Assembly: GCA_030248135.1 (NCBI GenBank)
Contig: JASANC010001491.1
Location: 1-64,000 of the forward strand
DNA: 64,000 nucleotides
Source of the DNA: Theristus sp. LFF4_11
Taxonomy: Eukaryota > Nematoda > Chromadorea > Monhysterida > Xyalidae
Direction: 5' to 3'
Positions 24,826 through 37,739 of the stretch are shown here, piece after piece. The notes under the pieces are model-generated. The model was not told the DNA's origin and did no database searches. It worked only from the letters and a program-made list of their open reading frames with translations. The first letter of the stretch is position 1; every line of letters begins with the position of its first letter. The position numbers were made by a program, and so were the translations under genes.

Positions 24826-27800
24826 ATGCGTTCGCGGCTTGGTGTGACTATTTTTCTTACGGCTGGTGAGTACGCAAAGTCGTTTTTTTGTTATCGATAT
24901 TTTGTACTTGATATTCAAAACTTTCGGAACATCTATTTGCGCAACAACTTTTTGTATATAGCAACGTATTTTATGATATGTTCATTCATGTGAGCAAAAG
25001 TACTTGCGTTTTCGAACGATACCAGGTTACACGAAACTTCAAGCTGCAACTTCAATGACAGACAAGGTGTGTCACCATGGTAACATTTGTTGCGGATAAT
25101 TTCGAAAGCCGCTGCGCCTCCTGGATCATTGAGTAGAAACCGCAAAGGTGCACGCACAAGCAATATGAAAATATGTAAAGCTTGCTCACGTTTGGTTTGA
25201 ACAATTTGTTTACTCGAAACACATATAAGCTTGGAGCTGATCTTCCTCATCTGAGAAACTTGTCATTTGTCGATTCATCATTTCTCTTTCTTTTTGGAAT
25301 GTGTAAAATTGTTGACGTAAACATCGTAAAATCGTGTTTTGCAGATTGAGAAACGTTGGTTCGAACATTTGTGAGCATTGAAAACTATGGCTGTGTGGGA
25401 ACCAAAAATGGCACATAACAAAGCCTGTGCGTGTGGTGTGTGTACAGCGTACAACTGTTAACAAATATACGTCATTTAGAGTAAAGTGGTATATACATAC
25501 ACAGATACATGTACATTATATTATGGTTGTAAAAATTGTATGTTTTACAAAATGGATTTTTTTAGTTTGGAAATGTAAAAGCAGAGAATGATGTGCTTGC
25601 GTACTCATTTTCACACAACAATCTACGAGAGAAGAGAGACATATTTCGATGGCGTAAAAAGCTCGTACAATTGATGGCAGTTGTCTGAAATAAAATTGAT
25701 CACCCATGTTTGTGTGTGTGACGTAGGCTACAGTTGTGCATCACCACAAAGATAACGGATTATTTTCCGTTGGCCCATTCTTCAGTCAAATTTCGGTACG
25801 TTTCATCGATAACTGCATTCACAGCACATTTTTCAAAGTACGGAAGTTGCGCAGCTGCCAACTTGTAAACTCAAAAAAGCGTCAATATGGTACGAGAGCA
25901 TGAATGAAACTGCGGAGAAGGCATATTTCCGTTGTGATTGAAAATGGGTTCATGAAGAATACAATGCAAGACGCTTTTGAATGACCGCGGGGGGTTTCAA
26001 ATCACAGGCAATGAATATGCGCTGCTAACCACTGCACCCCATGCGCCACTATATAGCTAATCATATAAACCTTGCATCACATTTCAGCGCTACTTTGCCG
26101 CGTTGCTGGAGCGGACAACATCGATGATGATCTCTCGATCGAGCACCCTCCTGCTGATGTACTGGCAATGCTGACGTCGGCAGCACCATTGGTCCGTTTG
26201 GCTTTTCAGCGGGTCGCTGTGATTGTTTTCATGTTTCAAACATGTTTTATGTGTTTTTTTTTGTTTCACTGGGCAACCAGGCATCCAGGTTGGTTTGCGT
26301 TTGCCATCAAAGCCGCAGAACTGGGAATCCAAAATAAAAAAACGTATCAATTTACATTCACACTTTCAGCTCGAAACGCCTGGTGATTCAACAAAAGATT
26401 TTACGCAAAGCACAACATCGGGCTTAGAGCAAACTGATGACAGTGGCAACGACAACGAGATAACGACGCAGGTGACAGAATCGAAAAACGGAACCATCGA
26501 TACGAACTCAAACAACGGTAAAAAGAAATATTTAGGACTTCTTTTTTGGGAAAGAAGTTTTTGCGAGAACATAATAACCAATAAAAAAATAGGTCCACGC
26601 TTTTTAACAAATAAATTTGCCAGATCACTTTCAGAAAAAAATGCTGAAGAAAGCGTCGTGTCATCAACAGAAAATTTAGAAACTACAACCTATTACCCAA
26701 AAACAAATCAATACCGTACCTCAATGCCAAGGGAGCCAGAAATACATCCCACCCAACAGGGCTCGACCCAACAGGCTCCGGCACTGGGGGTGACATACAA
26801 CTGGATAGAATCAACGTCATCAGACATAATCAGTCAACCAACAACTCAGTCTGACAGTATTGAAGAGTTCACAATCCATGTTACAAGCTCAGAATCGAAC
26901 CCCTGGGAGGAATCCGCGTCAATCGGAAGCACCAGTCAACCAACAACTGAATCTGGCAGTATTGAAGGCTTGACATTCGGTATGACAAGTTCACTAACAG
27001 ACAGCTTGGAGGTAACAGCGTCAACAGGAAGCACCAGTCAACTGACAACTGAACCTGGCAGCACTGGCGACTTGTCATCTGGTGCGACAAGTTCAGTAAC
27101 TGGCAACTGGGAGGAAGCAGCATCAACAGAAAGCACCAGTCAACCAACAACTGATTCTGGCAGCACTGACGGCTTGACATCTGATGCGACAAGTTCAGTA
27201 ACAGACAAGTGGGAGGAAGCAGCGTCAACAGGAAGCACCAGTAAATCAACAACTGAACCTGGCAGCACTGACGATTTGACATCTGGTGTGACACGTGCAG
27301 TAACAGACAACTGGGAGGAAGCAGCGTCAACAGGAAGCACCAGTCAACCAACAACTGAACCTGGCAGCACTGACGACTTGTCATCTGGTGCGACACGTGC
27401 AGTAACAGACAACTGGGAAGAAGCAGCGTCAACAGGAAGCATCAGTCGACTAACAACTGATTCTGGCAGCACTGACGACGTGACATCTGGTGCGACAAGT
27501 TCAGTAACAGACAACTTGGAGGAAGCAGCGTCAACAGGAAGCACCAGTCAACCAACAACTGAACCTGACAGCACTGACGATTTGACATCTGGTGCGACAA
27601 GTTCAGTAACAGACAACTGGGATGAAGCAGCATCAACAGTAAGCACCAGTCAACCAACAACTGAACCTGGCAGCACTGACGACTTATCATCTGGTGCGAC
27701 ACGTGCAGTAACAGACAACTGGGAGGAAGCAGCGTCAACAGGAAGCACCAGTCAACCAACAACTGAACCTGGCAGCACTGACGACTTGTCATCTGGTGCG

Positions 27801-30800
27801 ACACGTGCAGTAACAGACAACTGGGAAGAAGCAGCGTCAACAGGAAGCATCAGTCGACTAACAACTGATTCTGGCAGCACTGACGACGTGACATCTGGTG
27901 CAACAAGTTCAGTAACAGACAACTTGGAGGAAGCAGCGTCAACAGGAAGCACCAGTCAACCAACAACGGAACCTGGCAGCACTGACGACTTGTCATCTGG
28001 TGCGACACGTGCAGTAACAGACAACTGGGAAGAAGCAGCGTCAACAGGAAGCATCAGTCGACTAACAACTGATTCTGGCAGCACTGACGACGTGACATCT
28101 GGTGCGACAAGTTCAGTAACAGACAACTGGGAGGAAGCAGCGTCAACAGGAAGCACCAGTCGACTAACAACTGATTATGGCAGCACTACATCTGGTGCGA
28201 CAAGTTCATTAACAGACAACTGGGAGGAAGCAGCATCAACAGGAAGCACCAGTAAATCAACAACTGAACCTGGCAGCACTGACGATTTGACATCTGGTGC
28301 GACAAGTTCAGTAACAGACAACTGGGAGGAAGCAGCGTCAACAGGAAGCACCAGTCAACCAACAACTGAACCTGACAGCACTGACGATTTGACATCTGGT
28401 GCGACAAGTTCAGTAACAGACAACTGGGAGGAAGCAGCGTCAACAGGAAGCACCAGTCGACTAACAACTGATTATGGCAGCACTACATCTGGTGCGACAA
28501 GTTCATTAACAGACAACTGGGAGGAAGCAGCATCAACAGGAAGCACCAGTCAACCAACAACTGAACCCGACAGCACTGACGATTTGACATCTGGTGCGAC
28601 AAGTTCAGTAACAGACAAGTGGGAGGAAGCAGCGTCAACAGGAAGCACCAGTAAATCAACAACTGAACCTGGCAGCACTGACGATTTGACATCTGGTGCG
28701 ACACGTGCAGTAACAGACAACTGGGAGGAAGCAGCGTCAACAGGAAGCACCAGTCAACCAACAACTGAACCTGACAGCACTGACGATTTGACATCTGGTG
28801 CGACAAGTTCAGTAACAGACAACTGGGAGGAAGCAGCGTCAACAGGAAGCACCAGTAAATCAACAAGTGAACCTGGCAGCACTGACGATTTGACATCTGG
28901 TGCGACACGTGCAGTAACAGACAACTGGGAGGAAGCAGCGTCAACAGGAAGCGGAAGTCAACCAACAACTGAACCTGACAGCACTGACGATTTGACATCT
29001 GGTGCGACAAGTTCAGTAACAGACAACTGGGAGGAAGCAGCGTCAACAGGAAGCAGCAGTCGACTAACAACTGATTATGGCAGCACTGACGACGTGACAT
29101 CTGGTGCGACAAGTTCATTAACAGACAACTGGGAGGAAGCAGCATCAACAGGAAGCACCAGTCAACCAACAACTGAACCTGACAGCACTGACGATTTGAC
29201 ATCTGGTGCGACAAGTTCAGTAACAGACAACTGGGAGGAAGCAGCGTCAACAGGAAGCAGCAGTCGACTAACAACTGATTATGGCAGCACTGACGACGTG
29301 ACATCTGGTGCGACAAGTTCATTAACAGACAACTGGGATGAAGCAGCATCAACAGGAAGCACCAGTCAACCAACAACTGAACCTGACAGCACTGACGATT
29401 TGACATCTGGTGCGACAAGTTCAGTAACAGACAACTGGGAGGAAGCAGCGTCAACAGGAAGCACCAGTCAACCAACAACTGAACCTGACAGCACTGACAA
29501 TTTGACATCTGGTGCGACAAGTTCAGTAACAGACAACTGGGAGAGATCAGAGTCAACAGGGACCACAAGCCAAGAAACAACGGAAACTAACGACTACACG
29601 TTAGGTACTCATAACCAAGCATTCACACTCTGTCTGCCGATTGTTCGGGTCTTGGCTGAAGCACGGATTTTGCTTCGGAATGAATTCGCTTACAGTTTAC
29701 CATTCAAATGTTTTTTTAATTTTGCTGCATGCGCAACGTTTACTGACGATAAAGCCGCAAGAGTTCAGTTGGCTGGTTTAAAAATGGGCGCATAAATGGA
29801 AATAGCGTTTTGTTTACCTTTTCTTTCTGCAGCGCTAAAATGGTTTTGGGTCTTCTGCAAAGCTTATTCTTTTTAGTTGACTAGAATTCAGTTCTTTTCT
29901 GTCTTTTTCAGCAACCACGTTGGCATCGACCGATTCTTCTGCTACTACAAGTTTGGAACTATTGACAACAGCAATGGAATCAACAGATAGCTCCACGAAT
30001 AACTTAGTAACTGAAGAATCGACTGATCAATCATTCACCACCACAAGTGCTGATCAAACGTCAACTCGTGACCTCACTGTTGAACCAGTTACTGCCTTGC
30101 CAACTGACATGGCCGCTGCCACGGATGTAACTGACTTATCCGATACATCCACTGGTGTGACGTCTTCAGTTACAGAAGCAACAGAGGTGACGGACGGAAG
30201 TTGGGACGCCAGCACTGAAACGAGTGAGTGTTTCACACCAGAAGAATTTTCTCCTTCTATGAATCTGGTAAAACCCTTTTAAACCAAAATTCAAACTTGT
30301 CATTTCAGCGGATTCGAGCACAACTGCCGATGGCTTGACAGTTGCTCCAAACAATTCGACGGATACAACTAGTGATGAGATGGATTCGGAGCCGACCACA
30401 TTCACTGAAGCTGCTAACGGTCAGTTTTTTCTGCAGTTTGAAAGGTCGCTTGTCACTTGTTTTTGTTTCATTCGTTTGTTATTAAAACAAAAAAACTACT
30501 CAGGCACATTGACGACCGACGCAGCGGAAGAGACCGGAGTCACAGACTCCCCATCGGGCGCAACTGCTGGCTATTCCGAAACCACCGACCATTCACAGAA
30601 CTCCACTATTCCTGCTGATGACAATTCCACGTTGACCACGGAAATGCCGACGACCACTTCCACTGAAGAATTTGACAACACCACCAGTTTGTCAACGGAC
30701 GATCAGATGACCACTGATGCGACTGAAACTGACTTTGATTCCAGCGCGACAACAATGGAGCCGATTGTGTCGACTACTTCATCAGCGACTGATTTCGACA

Positions 30801-33800
30801 ACAGTACTGGGGAGGTGACCGATCGACCCGCAACAGATGACTTTGACAATCGCTCAACGGACGTTACTACGGGTAATATGACGGACTTTTCCGACTATTT
30901 TACGGCGACGACCGATAGTGGACTATTCGATAGCTCAAGAACGACGATGTCCGAAAGTGACCGAACCGATAATGCAACCGAGATGGCAGAAATGACCACG
31001 GAAGCGGTGGAAATAACAACAACGGAACTAACAGAGACGACGAATGACGTCACCGAGGGTTGGACGACTGGTTTCGATGAAACCACGAACACAACAGAAA
31101 GTGCTACCACACACGATTCGGAAAGCTCGACTGCAACGACGATGGCTCCTAGCGAATCAACTGGCGCAACCGCGTCGTCCAGTTCCAGTTCCAGCTCCAG
31201 CACCACCAGTTCAACCAGTTCTTCGACGACGAGGACGACGACGACAACAACAACAACAACGACGTCAACAACAAGCGTTACAACGTTAGTTGTGCAATTC
31301 GGCGTTTCTGTGACGAACACAAACAAAAAATCAATGATCTCAAATGTTTTTGTTTTTAATCAATATGTTCGACTTATTTTCATTTCAATAAGGACCATCA
31401 CGCTGCTGCCGGCGCCAGTGGTTGCCAACATCACGTGGTCGTTGAAAGTGAACTACACTTGGAGGGATGGTTTGAATGATCCGACGTCACTGGAGTACAC
31501 GACGATGCATTCGTCGATTTTGACCACTGTTGGTGTTTCCCAGAAAACCAAAATCGCATTTCCAAAATAAAAAAAAAGAAAATATAGAGTTTTTTCAGTC
31601 TGCCAATAAACCAACCAATTATGACTGAATTTTTCCATTAGGTCGACAGCATCTTCCGAAGTATTCTTCGAGAGCAGTACGTTAGCACGTCGATAACAAA
31701 GTTTCGGTGAGCATTCATATTATGTTTTGCGTGTTACACACGGCCGTGCGATGTTGTGGTAGACCCGTGGGTGCGGATGCCGCAACATGACGCGTGTTGT
31801 GGTTGTTGCAGCAGAGGGGGAGGGGGGATCAGTTTGTTGTAGCAGCCGAACCATATTCTGCCAGACGCATATGGTTTATTAAAGATGAGTGGGAAAAAAT
31901 AGAGAAGAAAAACAACAATCGGAAATGTGTGTTCGACAGATCGGGCAGCGTGATCGTGGATGGCGTCGTGCAAGCAAAGGAGCCGGTCGACCGAGAGAAA
32001 CTCGCAAACAAGTTCTACGCTGGCACGCGCAACTTGAAACGAATCGGACTGTACGAGCTGTACCACAACAGCTTGCTGATCGCAGGTGAAACAACAGTAT
32101 TTCTTGTTTTTACGGATCAAACAAAATTTAGCTAGCACTATTGCTTGCTGTTTGAGACTCGAGAGATTGGGAGTGTGAAGAAAAGAAGATCGTCAAGAAC
32201 TTTTTCAACCCCGCTAACATGTCACCCCTGAAACGTTTCCACAGCAAATAACGCCGTGAACTGTGACGATGGCGACTTTTTCGACAATCGACTCCGCGCC
32301 CAACCCTGTACATAATACGTTGCTGCTCTTTTCCTATTGAAACAGAAATACTTTGCTGGTTACCTAAAGAAACAGCCTTCTTGCCAATTGTGGAAACTTC
32401 ACGCAAACATCGACACCGTAGTTACAATCGTTTCGACACACATCTCATCCACCTACGCAGGCAAAAGTCCGACGCTGATGAGTTCGCACACGTCGACGGA
32501 TTCGCAGCGGGGCGCGTCACGCGGCGGCCCCAGTGGCTACGTGATCGGCATCGCGTGCGCGCTCGCGCTGCTTGCCGTCTGCGTTCTCGTCGCCGGAATC
32601 ATCATGGTACTCTGGCTTTATTCAAACGTGTCCGCACTGAAATGACGTCATTTGCTTTAAAAACGCCCGTTTGTCAAAGTACAAGCACTAAAATGTCAGT
32701 TTGGTGTGACTGATTCGACATTCACCATGTGTTTTCGGGAAGAATTCGGCTAAACGGGAAGTCTGGTTTGCTGTGAACGGCAAGAGCATGTTTGGCGGCA
32801 CATGACGTCATTTCAGCGGGACACGTTTAAAAAATAGGTCATACTGTGGCTTTATTCGAACGTGTCGCACCCCGATATAGTGATGTGATTTGTTTTCAAA
32901 ACGCCTGTGCGGTTAGGATACACCACAATTTGACTGAATCAACCGGACTGATAAAAGTCTGGGTTGTCCGGCATGACAGGCGCATGTTTGACAGAGCACA
33001 TGATGTCAGTTCTCTAGTGCGACAAGTTCAAATAAACAAGCTTTACGCGAATTGTAGTATGCTTTAATAAACGTGTCATATTTTTTCGCCACACGTGAAC
33101 AAAAGCGAAATTTTAACTGAAAAAACATTGGGATCGGCTTTGATGGCGTCGACATTGATTATACCAACCAAACAAACCCGATTCCCGTTCAATCTTTAAT
33201 TCCAGTTATTTCCATTTCCGCAAAAAATGGGACAAGTTTCAAGAACCATGCTGCAGAAACAAAAACAGTTTTCTTAATATACCTAATCTGTCGCTGGCGG
33301 CTTTCTGTTTTGTTTCCTTTCTGGCTCAAATGATGCACCTTCTTTCCTGGATATAGCTTCAAAGACACGGCAATTTGCCGTCCATCCTGTTATTGGTAAG
33401 AATGCGTGTGAACGTTGTTCAGTGCGTGTGTGTTTTCAGTGACCACTTCACTTTTTGTGTTTCGAAAATAAAAACACCAGAATAAGGAAATGCCGTTCTT
33501 CTCCTAATCACACACAGTATTTTTTCCACGGTAGCGTGTATTGTGCGATGAGTCGCGCTTCACAATAAAACATTTTTTTCGATAGAACATGTGTGCAAAA
33601 AATGGAACGAGAATAGCACCGATCTCGAAACACCAGCCAACCAAAACACAATTTTAGTTCACCCAAAAACGTTCTCGACAGCGACTGCGCGAGGAAGACT
33701 ACATGTTCGACTCCGAATATCCTCAGGTAGGGCTGTTTTTTTTGTTCAAATAAATTTCCTCGTCACAACAAAACCAGCACCACTTTTTGCTTGCAGTTCT

Positions 33801-34349
33801 TTGTCTCTTTTTCTTGCCAATAATGCCAAAAGTGAAACGAAATGAAGCATCACAAAATAAATCTGTCCGTTTAAGGTTCACCATCACCCTTATTGTGTCT
33901 GATTCATCATTTCACTTTGATTGAGAAAAAATGCATTTTGATCTCAGTCAAATCGAACCACCTTTTTGTTCTATGTTGAATTAAAAACTGTGTCCCCGCT
34001 TTTCAATCCTGCAGACGGTGCAGGCACGCGCGCTGCAGAGCGCCGACGGTCAGGACGGAAACATCGAAAACGGCGGCGACGCCTACGAAATGGCCGAAAC
34101 GTCCGGAAATCACAATCCGGCGTTCACGTTCAGTCAAACGGAGTCCGTGGTTAGTTTACGCGTCGGTTTTTTTTGAAGGTTGATCTTTGCATTTTGGGTT
34201 TGGGGTCTCCTTCCAAGTAGCGACACACCAACCATTGTCTAAGATATTTTGAATTTATTCCAACTAGCCGCTAATCAACAACCGTGTATCATGTCTTTCA
34301 ACAGCCAAACTATTCGTACATGACCAAATACTGGAGATTGCCAGGCTGA
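24826..34349 (+). CDS. Transmembrane mucin with tandem repeats and SEA domain
   Basis: Fourteen exons with matching phases: 24826-24865, 26088-26191, 26370-26517, 26635-29604, 29912-30223, 30309-30419, 30504-31284, 31393-31528, 31642-31706, 31940-32085, 32461-32606, 33682-33726, 34015-34149 and 34305-34349. They encode about 1727 residues. Exons 1-2 give a signal peptide (MRSRLGVTIFLTA then ALLCRVAGA). Exons 3-7 are Ser/Thr-rich and joined by phase-1 introns; exon 4 holds 26 repeats of 34 residues. Exons 8-10 form a SEA domain, with NYTWRDGLNDPTSLEY near its start and SGSVIVDGVV at the usual self-cleavage position. Exon 11 has a transmembrane helix (YVIGIACALALLAVCVLVAG). The tail contains NPAF and Tyr residues. 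This is the order of membrane mucins such as vertebrate MUC1: a heavily O-glycosylated ectodomain held by a SEA module on an epithelial surface. A second possible last exon at 35571-35702 would replace exon 14. The weak donor at 26192 (GTCCGT) is the least certain junction. Confidence 0.87.
26898..29531 (+). repeat. Coding VNTR: 26 units of 102 bp (34 residues)
   Basis: Each unit begins DNWEEAASTGS, then a variable TSQPTTEPDS or SRLTTDYGS type segment, then DLTSGATSSVT. Twenty-four units are 102 bp and two lack 9 bp (three codons), which exactly accounts for 2634 bp. The first three units are diverged and the later ones nearly identical, with SQPTTEP, SRLTTD and SKSTTEP types alternating in blocks, so the array grew by duplicating groups of units. 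All changes keep the frame. Confidence 0.95.
32608..32843 (+). mobile_element. MITE-B copy 2, inserted in a splice donor
   Basis: A 236-bp element whose left TA is the TA of the donor GTA right after the mucin transmembrane exon ending at 32606. It carries two TGACGTCA palindromes. It shares its right-hand TA with a second, diverged copy at 32842. Confidence 0.9.
32842..33045 (+). mobile_element. MITE-B-related diverged copy 3
   Basis: Left end TACTGTGGCTTTATTCGAAC and right end, on the opposite strand, TAAAGCTTGTTTATTTGAAC; both continue into TTGTCGCAC-type sequence. The interior matches MITE-B in GTCTGG, GCGCATGTTTG and CACATGA positions, but the CRE palindromes have decayed. It is placed directly after copy 2. 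Confidence 0.7.
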
Positions 34350-34507
34350 CCTGTGTAAGTTTTCTTTTCCGTTACCCGTAAAAACGGCCTGTTGACTTAA
34401 TGTTGGAGCGTTGGCTATGAGTGTTCATTCAATGTTGGTTGACGAATAACGCCTCATTGCCCCCCTCCCCTACGACCATTTGATCTTGTGCGATTTCATT
34501 TATTTTT

Positions 34508-34746
34508 CATGATCTAGTTTTTTAAACGTGTCCCACTGAAATGACGTCTTGTGCCGCCAAACACATGCTCTTGCCGTTCACAGCAAACCAGACTTTTCGT
34601 TTAGCCAATTTCTTCCCGTAAACAAATGGTGAATGTCGAATCAGTCCCACCAAACTGACATTTTAGTGCCTGTACTTTGACAAACGGGCGTTTTTAAAGC
34701 AAATGACGTCATTTTAGTCCGGACACGTTTGTATAAATCCACAATA
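34508..34746 (-). mobile_element. MITE-B copy 4
   Basis: About 239 bp, inverted relative to copy 2. One CRE palindrome is intact (near 34706) and the other is changed to TGACGTCT. The left TA has decayed to CA. Confidence 0.85.
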
Positions 34747-34785
34747 GCCTAAAATTCCATTCCCAACTCCAAAGTGAAAAATAAA

Positions 34786-35021
34786 TATGACCTATTTTTT
34801 AGACGTGTCCCACTGAAATGACGTCATGTGCCGCCGAACATGCGCTTGCCGTTCACAGCAAACCAGACTTTCCGTTTAGCCGATTTCTTTCCGTAAACAA
34901 ATGATGAATTTCGAATCAGTCACATCAAACTGACATTTTAGTGCCTGTACTTTGACAACCGGGCGTTTTTAAAGCAAATGACGTCATTTTAGTCCGGACA
35001 TGTTTGAATAAATCCACAATA
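34786..35021 (-). mobile_element. MITE-B copy 5
   Basis: A 236-bp element flanked by TA, about 40 bases after copy 4 and in the same orientation. Both TGACGTCA palindromes are intact. Confidence 0.9.
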
Positions 35022-35570
35022 CCTGCATTACTGTTTTTTGGTGGACCCACCCCCAAGTGACATTAGTGAACCGAACCCTGCCCCTTCTCCCATAAGTCCC
35101 TTCCTTTTCAAAGTAGAACAACGATTAAGGCGCTACTGCAACAGGCTGTTTTGAAACTTTTGAAATGAAAAATCGCTAGTTTTGTTCATTTTACACTTAC
35201 CGAAATATTTGGTGTCACAGGAAAAAGCACGACGTGGGGAATGGTGACGGTGTTGGTCTTTGTTATCGTGTTTTTGGCCAATTTGAATGAACTGCGCATG
35301 AACGCAATTGTCTTTCTGCTTTCTTCGCTAGCTGTCCGTCTAATGAAACAAATTGGATTTGGGGGTAACATTTCAATAATGTACATTGCGGGTATTTCCG
35401 TGATCTCAAGTGCTTGGTCTTGGTGCGCTAATGCGTTATGAAAAGATAACTATTTTTTGCAACCGTCTACAAAAACATTGTCTAATATCCGGAGCCAGTC
35501 CCGTGCAGAAGTACAATAACTTGCTTGTTCTTCAATTATTTTTTTTTTACAACTGCAATTTCTTTTTCAG

Positions 35571-35702
35571 CAGCCGACCAGTGTAACGGCGGGCATGCGG
35601 TTGGATTCGCCCCCTCGACAGCAGCAAACTAAAATTCCGTCGCCTTCACAGTCGAATAATCCGTTTCATGACTCGAATCATACTGGTAGTCAGCATTTTT
35701 AG
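35571..35702 (+). CDS. Alternative last exon of the mucin gene
   Basis: Follows a strong acceptor (TCTTTTTCAG, with a second CAG three bases on) and stays open in phase 0 to a TAG, giving 43 residues rich in Ser, Pro, Gln and Asn, starting QPTSVTAGMRLDSPP. The exon at 34015-34149 ends in phase 0, so it can join either to 34305-34349 or to this exon. The first choice gives a 14-residue tail (PNYSYMTKYWRLPG). A good donor (GTAAGT) lies just after the stop of the shorter exon, as if that exon can also be internal. A poly-A signal AATAAA follows at 35898-35903. Confidence 0.6.
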   Translation, partial: QPTSVTAGMRLDSPPRQQQTKIPSPSQSNNPFHDSNHTGSQHF

Positions 35703-35897
35703 CAGAATACTTTGTTTGTCGTTTTTATCACTCAACTTGTCATGTTTTTAGCCAGTTTGTTGGTCAACTTTTGTTTCTGTATGAGATGGCCTGTCCGGTG
35801 GACCTTTAATTTTTTAAATTTTTTAATTTAATTTTATTTAAATCTTGATTATTATTCGTTTCATACATAAAACCTTAGTTTTTTTCTTGATGCAAAA

Positions 35898-35903
35898 AAT
35901 AAA
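35898..35903 (+). terminator. Candidate polyadenylation signal of the mucin gene
   Basis: AATAAA lies 196 bases after the TAG of the alternative last exon, on the coding strand, in AT-rich sequence. Confidence 0.5.
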
Positions 35904-36756
35904 TCGATAATCAAAACATGTGCTCTCTTTGTTTCATACATACGGTACATGTGGAATAGACTTTCATTCAATCTTTATTTTAGAGTTGTATTCGTAACAA
36001 CTTTTTTGCGATTTTTTGTTTTTTTTGTGCATCGTTCGAGGAGTTGTTACGAGGTCGAGCAAAGTATGGTGCTGTTTGATTAAATGTGTTATTGTTAGTT
36101 TTAATTTATTTCATTTAGTAGTGAGAAAAATTGCCCAACATGTTAAATGTTCAACAGTTTGTAACCACTCACTAGTCACTACTCGTTTGTTCAGTAACCA
36201 CTGGTCCAAAGCAAAGTTGAGGCTTTCGTTTGTTTGTTGATCGACAAATCGTTGAGTAATTTTTCTCAGTGTTAATTCGTTGGATTTGATTCCGTGAAAA
36301 AGTGTGAAACGCTAAACACGCATGAAATAAAAACTGCTTGGCAATCTTCTTAAATGAAACACAGAGGTTGAAAGGGCTTACCGGAAAGGGTTTTTACTTT
36401 TAATTTTATGTATTGCACATCAAAGTAACAAGCAGACATATCAGATGAGTTGGTAATTGCGCGCTCCAGAACTCCTCCTGCCGTTTAATTACAAAAAGTC
36501 GGTCAACAATAAGCTTTTACGCATATATACATAGAATTAACTATGTAACTCTACATTAACTGCTTAAGTTTTCAGGCTTCATCCGATAGTTGAAGATTAG
36601 TCATCTGATACGTGAGATAAAACAGAAAAGTATGTACGTTGGATTTTTGGTCGATGGTCTTGATTAAAATGTGAAGGTGTTTTCTATCCTCGGACTCAGA
36701 TTTTTCTAAAGTCAAACCAACGTCTCTCGATTTATGGATATGTCGGTTTTAGATTA

Positions 36757-36896
36757 TGTTAAGCCATTTCATACTGACGCATGCTGATGTTCGTCAAAGG
36801 CACGTCTCCGGATCGGTAATATGCAATGACACGAGACCTGACGTGACGTGACGGGCCGTGCCGTCTGCGCATACGTCAGTATGAACGGCCCTTAAA
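36757..36896. mobile_element. MITE-F related fragment
   Basis: Inverted ends around TTTCATACTGACGCATGC and GCATACGTCAGTATGAACGGCCCTT enclose GACGTGACGTGACGGGCCGTG. The 62361-62588 element has the same GGCCC-ended inverted repeats and GTCACGTCA-rich interior. Confidence 0.6.
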
Positions 36897-37739
36897 AAGT
36901 ATGGCCGCATTACATATTCGACTGCAGATTAAGAACTAAGCCGAGCTCTTAATCCTCTATGTAATGTAAAACCCTACTCGGCTCTTCTTCTAAGTGTTTG
37001 ACCGGAAATCTGGTGAAGTTTGTGAAAGTCGGTTCCAATATGCTGAAATACGATGGCATGGCGGTGGCACTTGAATAATGAATTTATGCGCACGCAAATA
37101 TGCGCCCGACAAACAAAATCTTATACGGACCAGACTTGTTAACGTGATTTTGGTATTGGTTTTTTAGCTTTTGTTGTAGACCTCAAAAGGAACAGAACAG
37201 GAACAATATTTTTGTCTTTTTACAAAAGATATAAAAAACAACAACATACGTTTCTTTCAACACAACATAAGAAGCAACTAGCAAATTGACCCGTGCCTAC
37301 GGCACGGTTAGCTGATAAATACAACTATTATTTTTGAGTTGGTTTTCCCTTTTGACCTTGCCACGACGCGGACTCAAAATGCATTGCATTTTGATTTTGA
37401 GCTGCTTTAACCGACTGTTGTTGATTTACCACAGAAATGATCGCCCACTTTTTAAAGCAATCGTATCCGTCGATGCTTCTACTTTTTTTGAAAATCACAG
37501 CATTTTTTGTTGTTTAAGCCGTGTTTTTTTGTCAAGCAACATGCTTTTGCTGATTTTATTGCTGTCGATTCAATCGTAACCTGATTTACTCACCATAACA
37601 CTGATTACTGTGTGGTTTGGTTTTCGCTGTTTCAGCATCAATCAAAGCGACACATAAGAAATAACAGATACACTGTATCTAACAATCATAACTGCACTGC
37701 CATTCAAAATATGAAAAACAATCTTTTTAATCAGCAACA

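Noticed and set aside
26908..29540. CRISPR-like array
   Set aside because: The direct repeats of the mucin exon have no unique spacers of constant length and the sequence is eukaryotic; it is a coding minisatellite.
28483..29580. 365-codon minus-strand open frame (Leu/Cys/Gln-rich)
   Set aside because: It is the antisense of the mucin tandem repeat; the repeat period of 102 bp is a multiple of three, so an open antisense frame is propagated automatically. The sense strand has splice-consistent exons and a signal peptide.
32381..32713. 110-codon Arg-rich plus-strand frame
   Set aside because: A shifted frame over the mucin transmembrane exon that then runs into a MITE. The frame with the transmembrane helix matches flanking exon phases.
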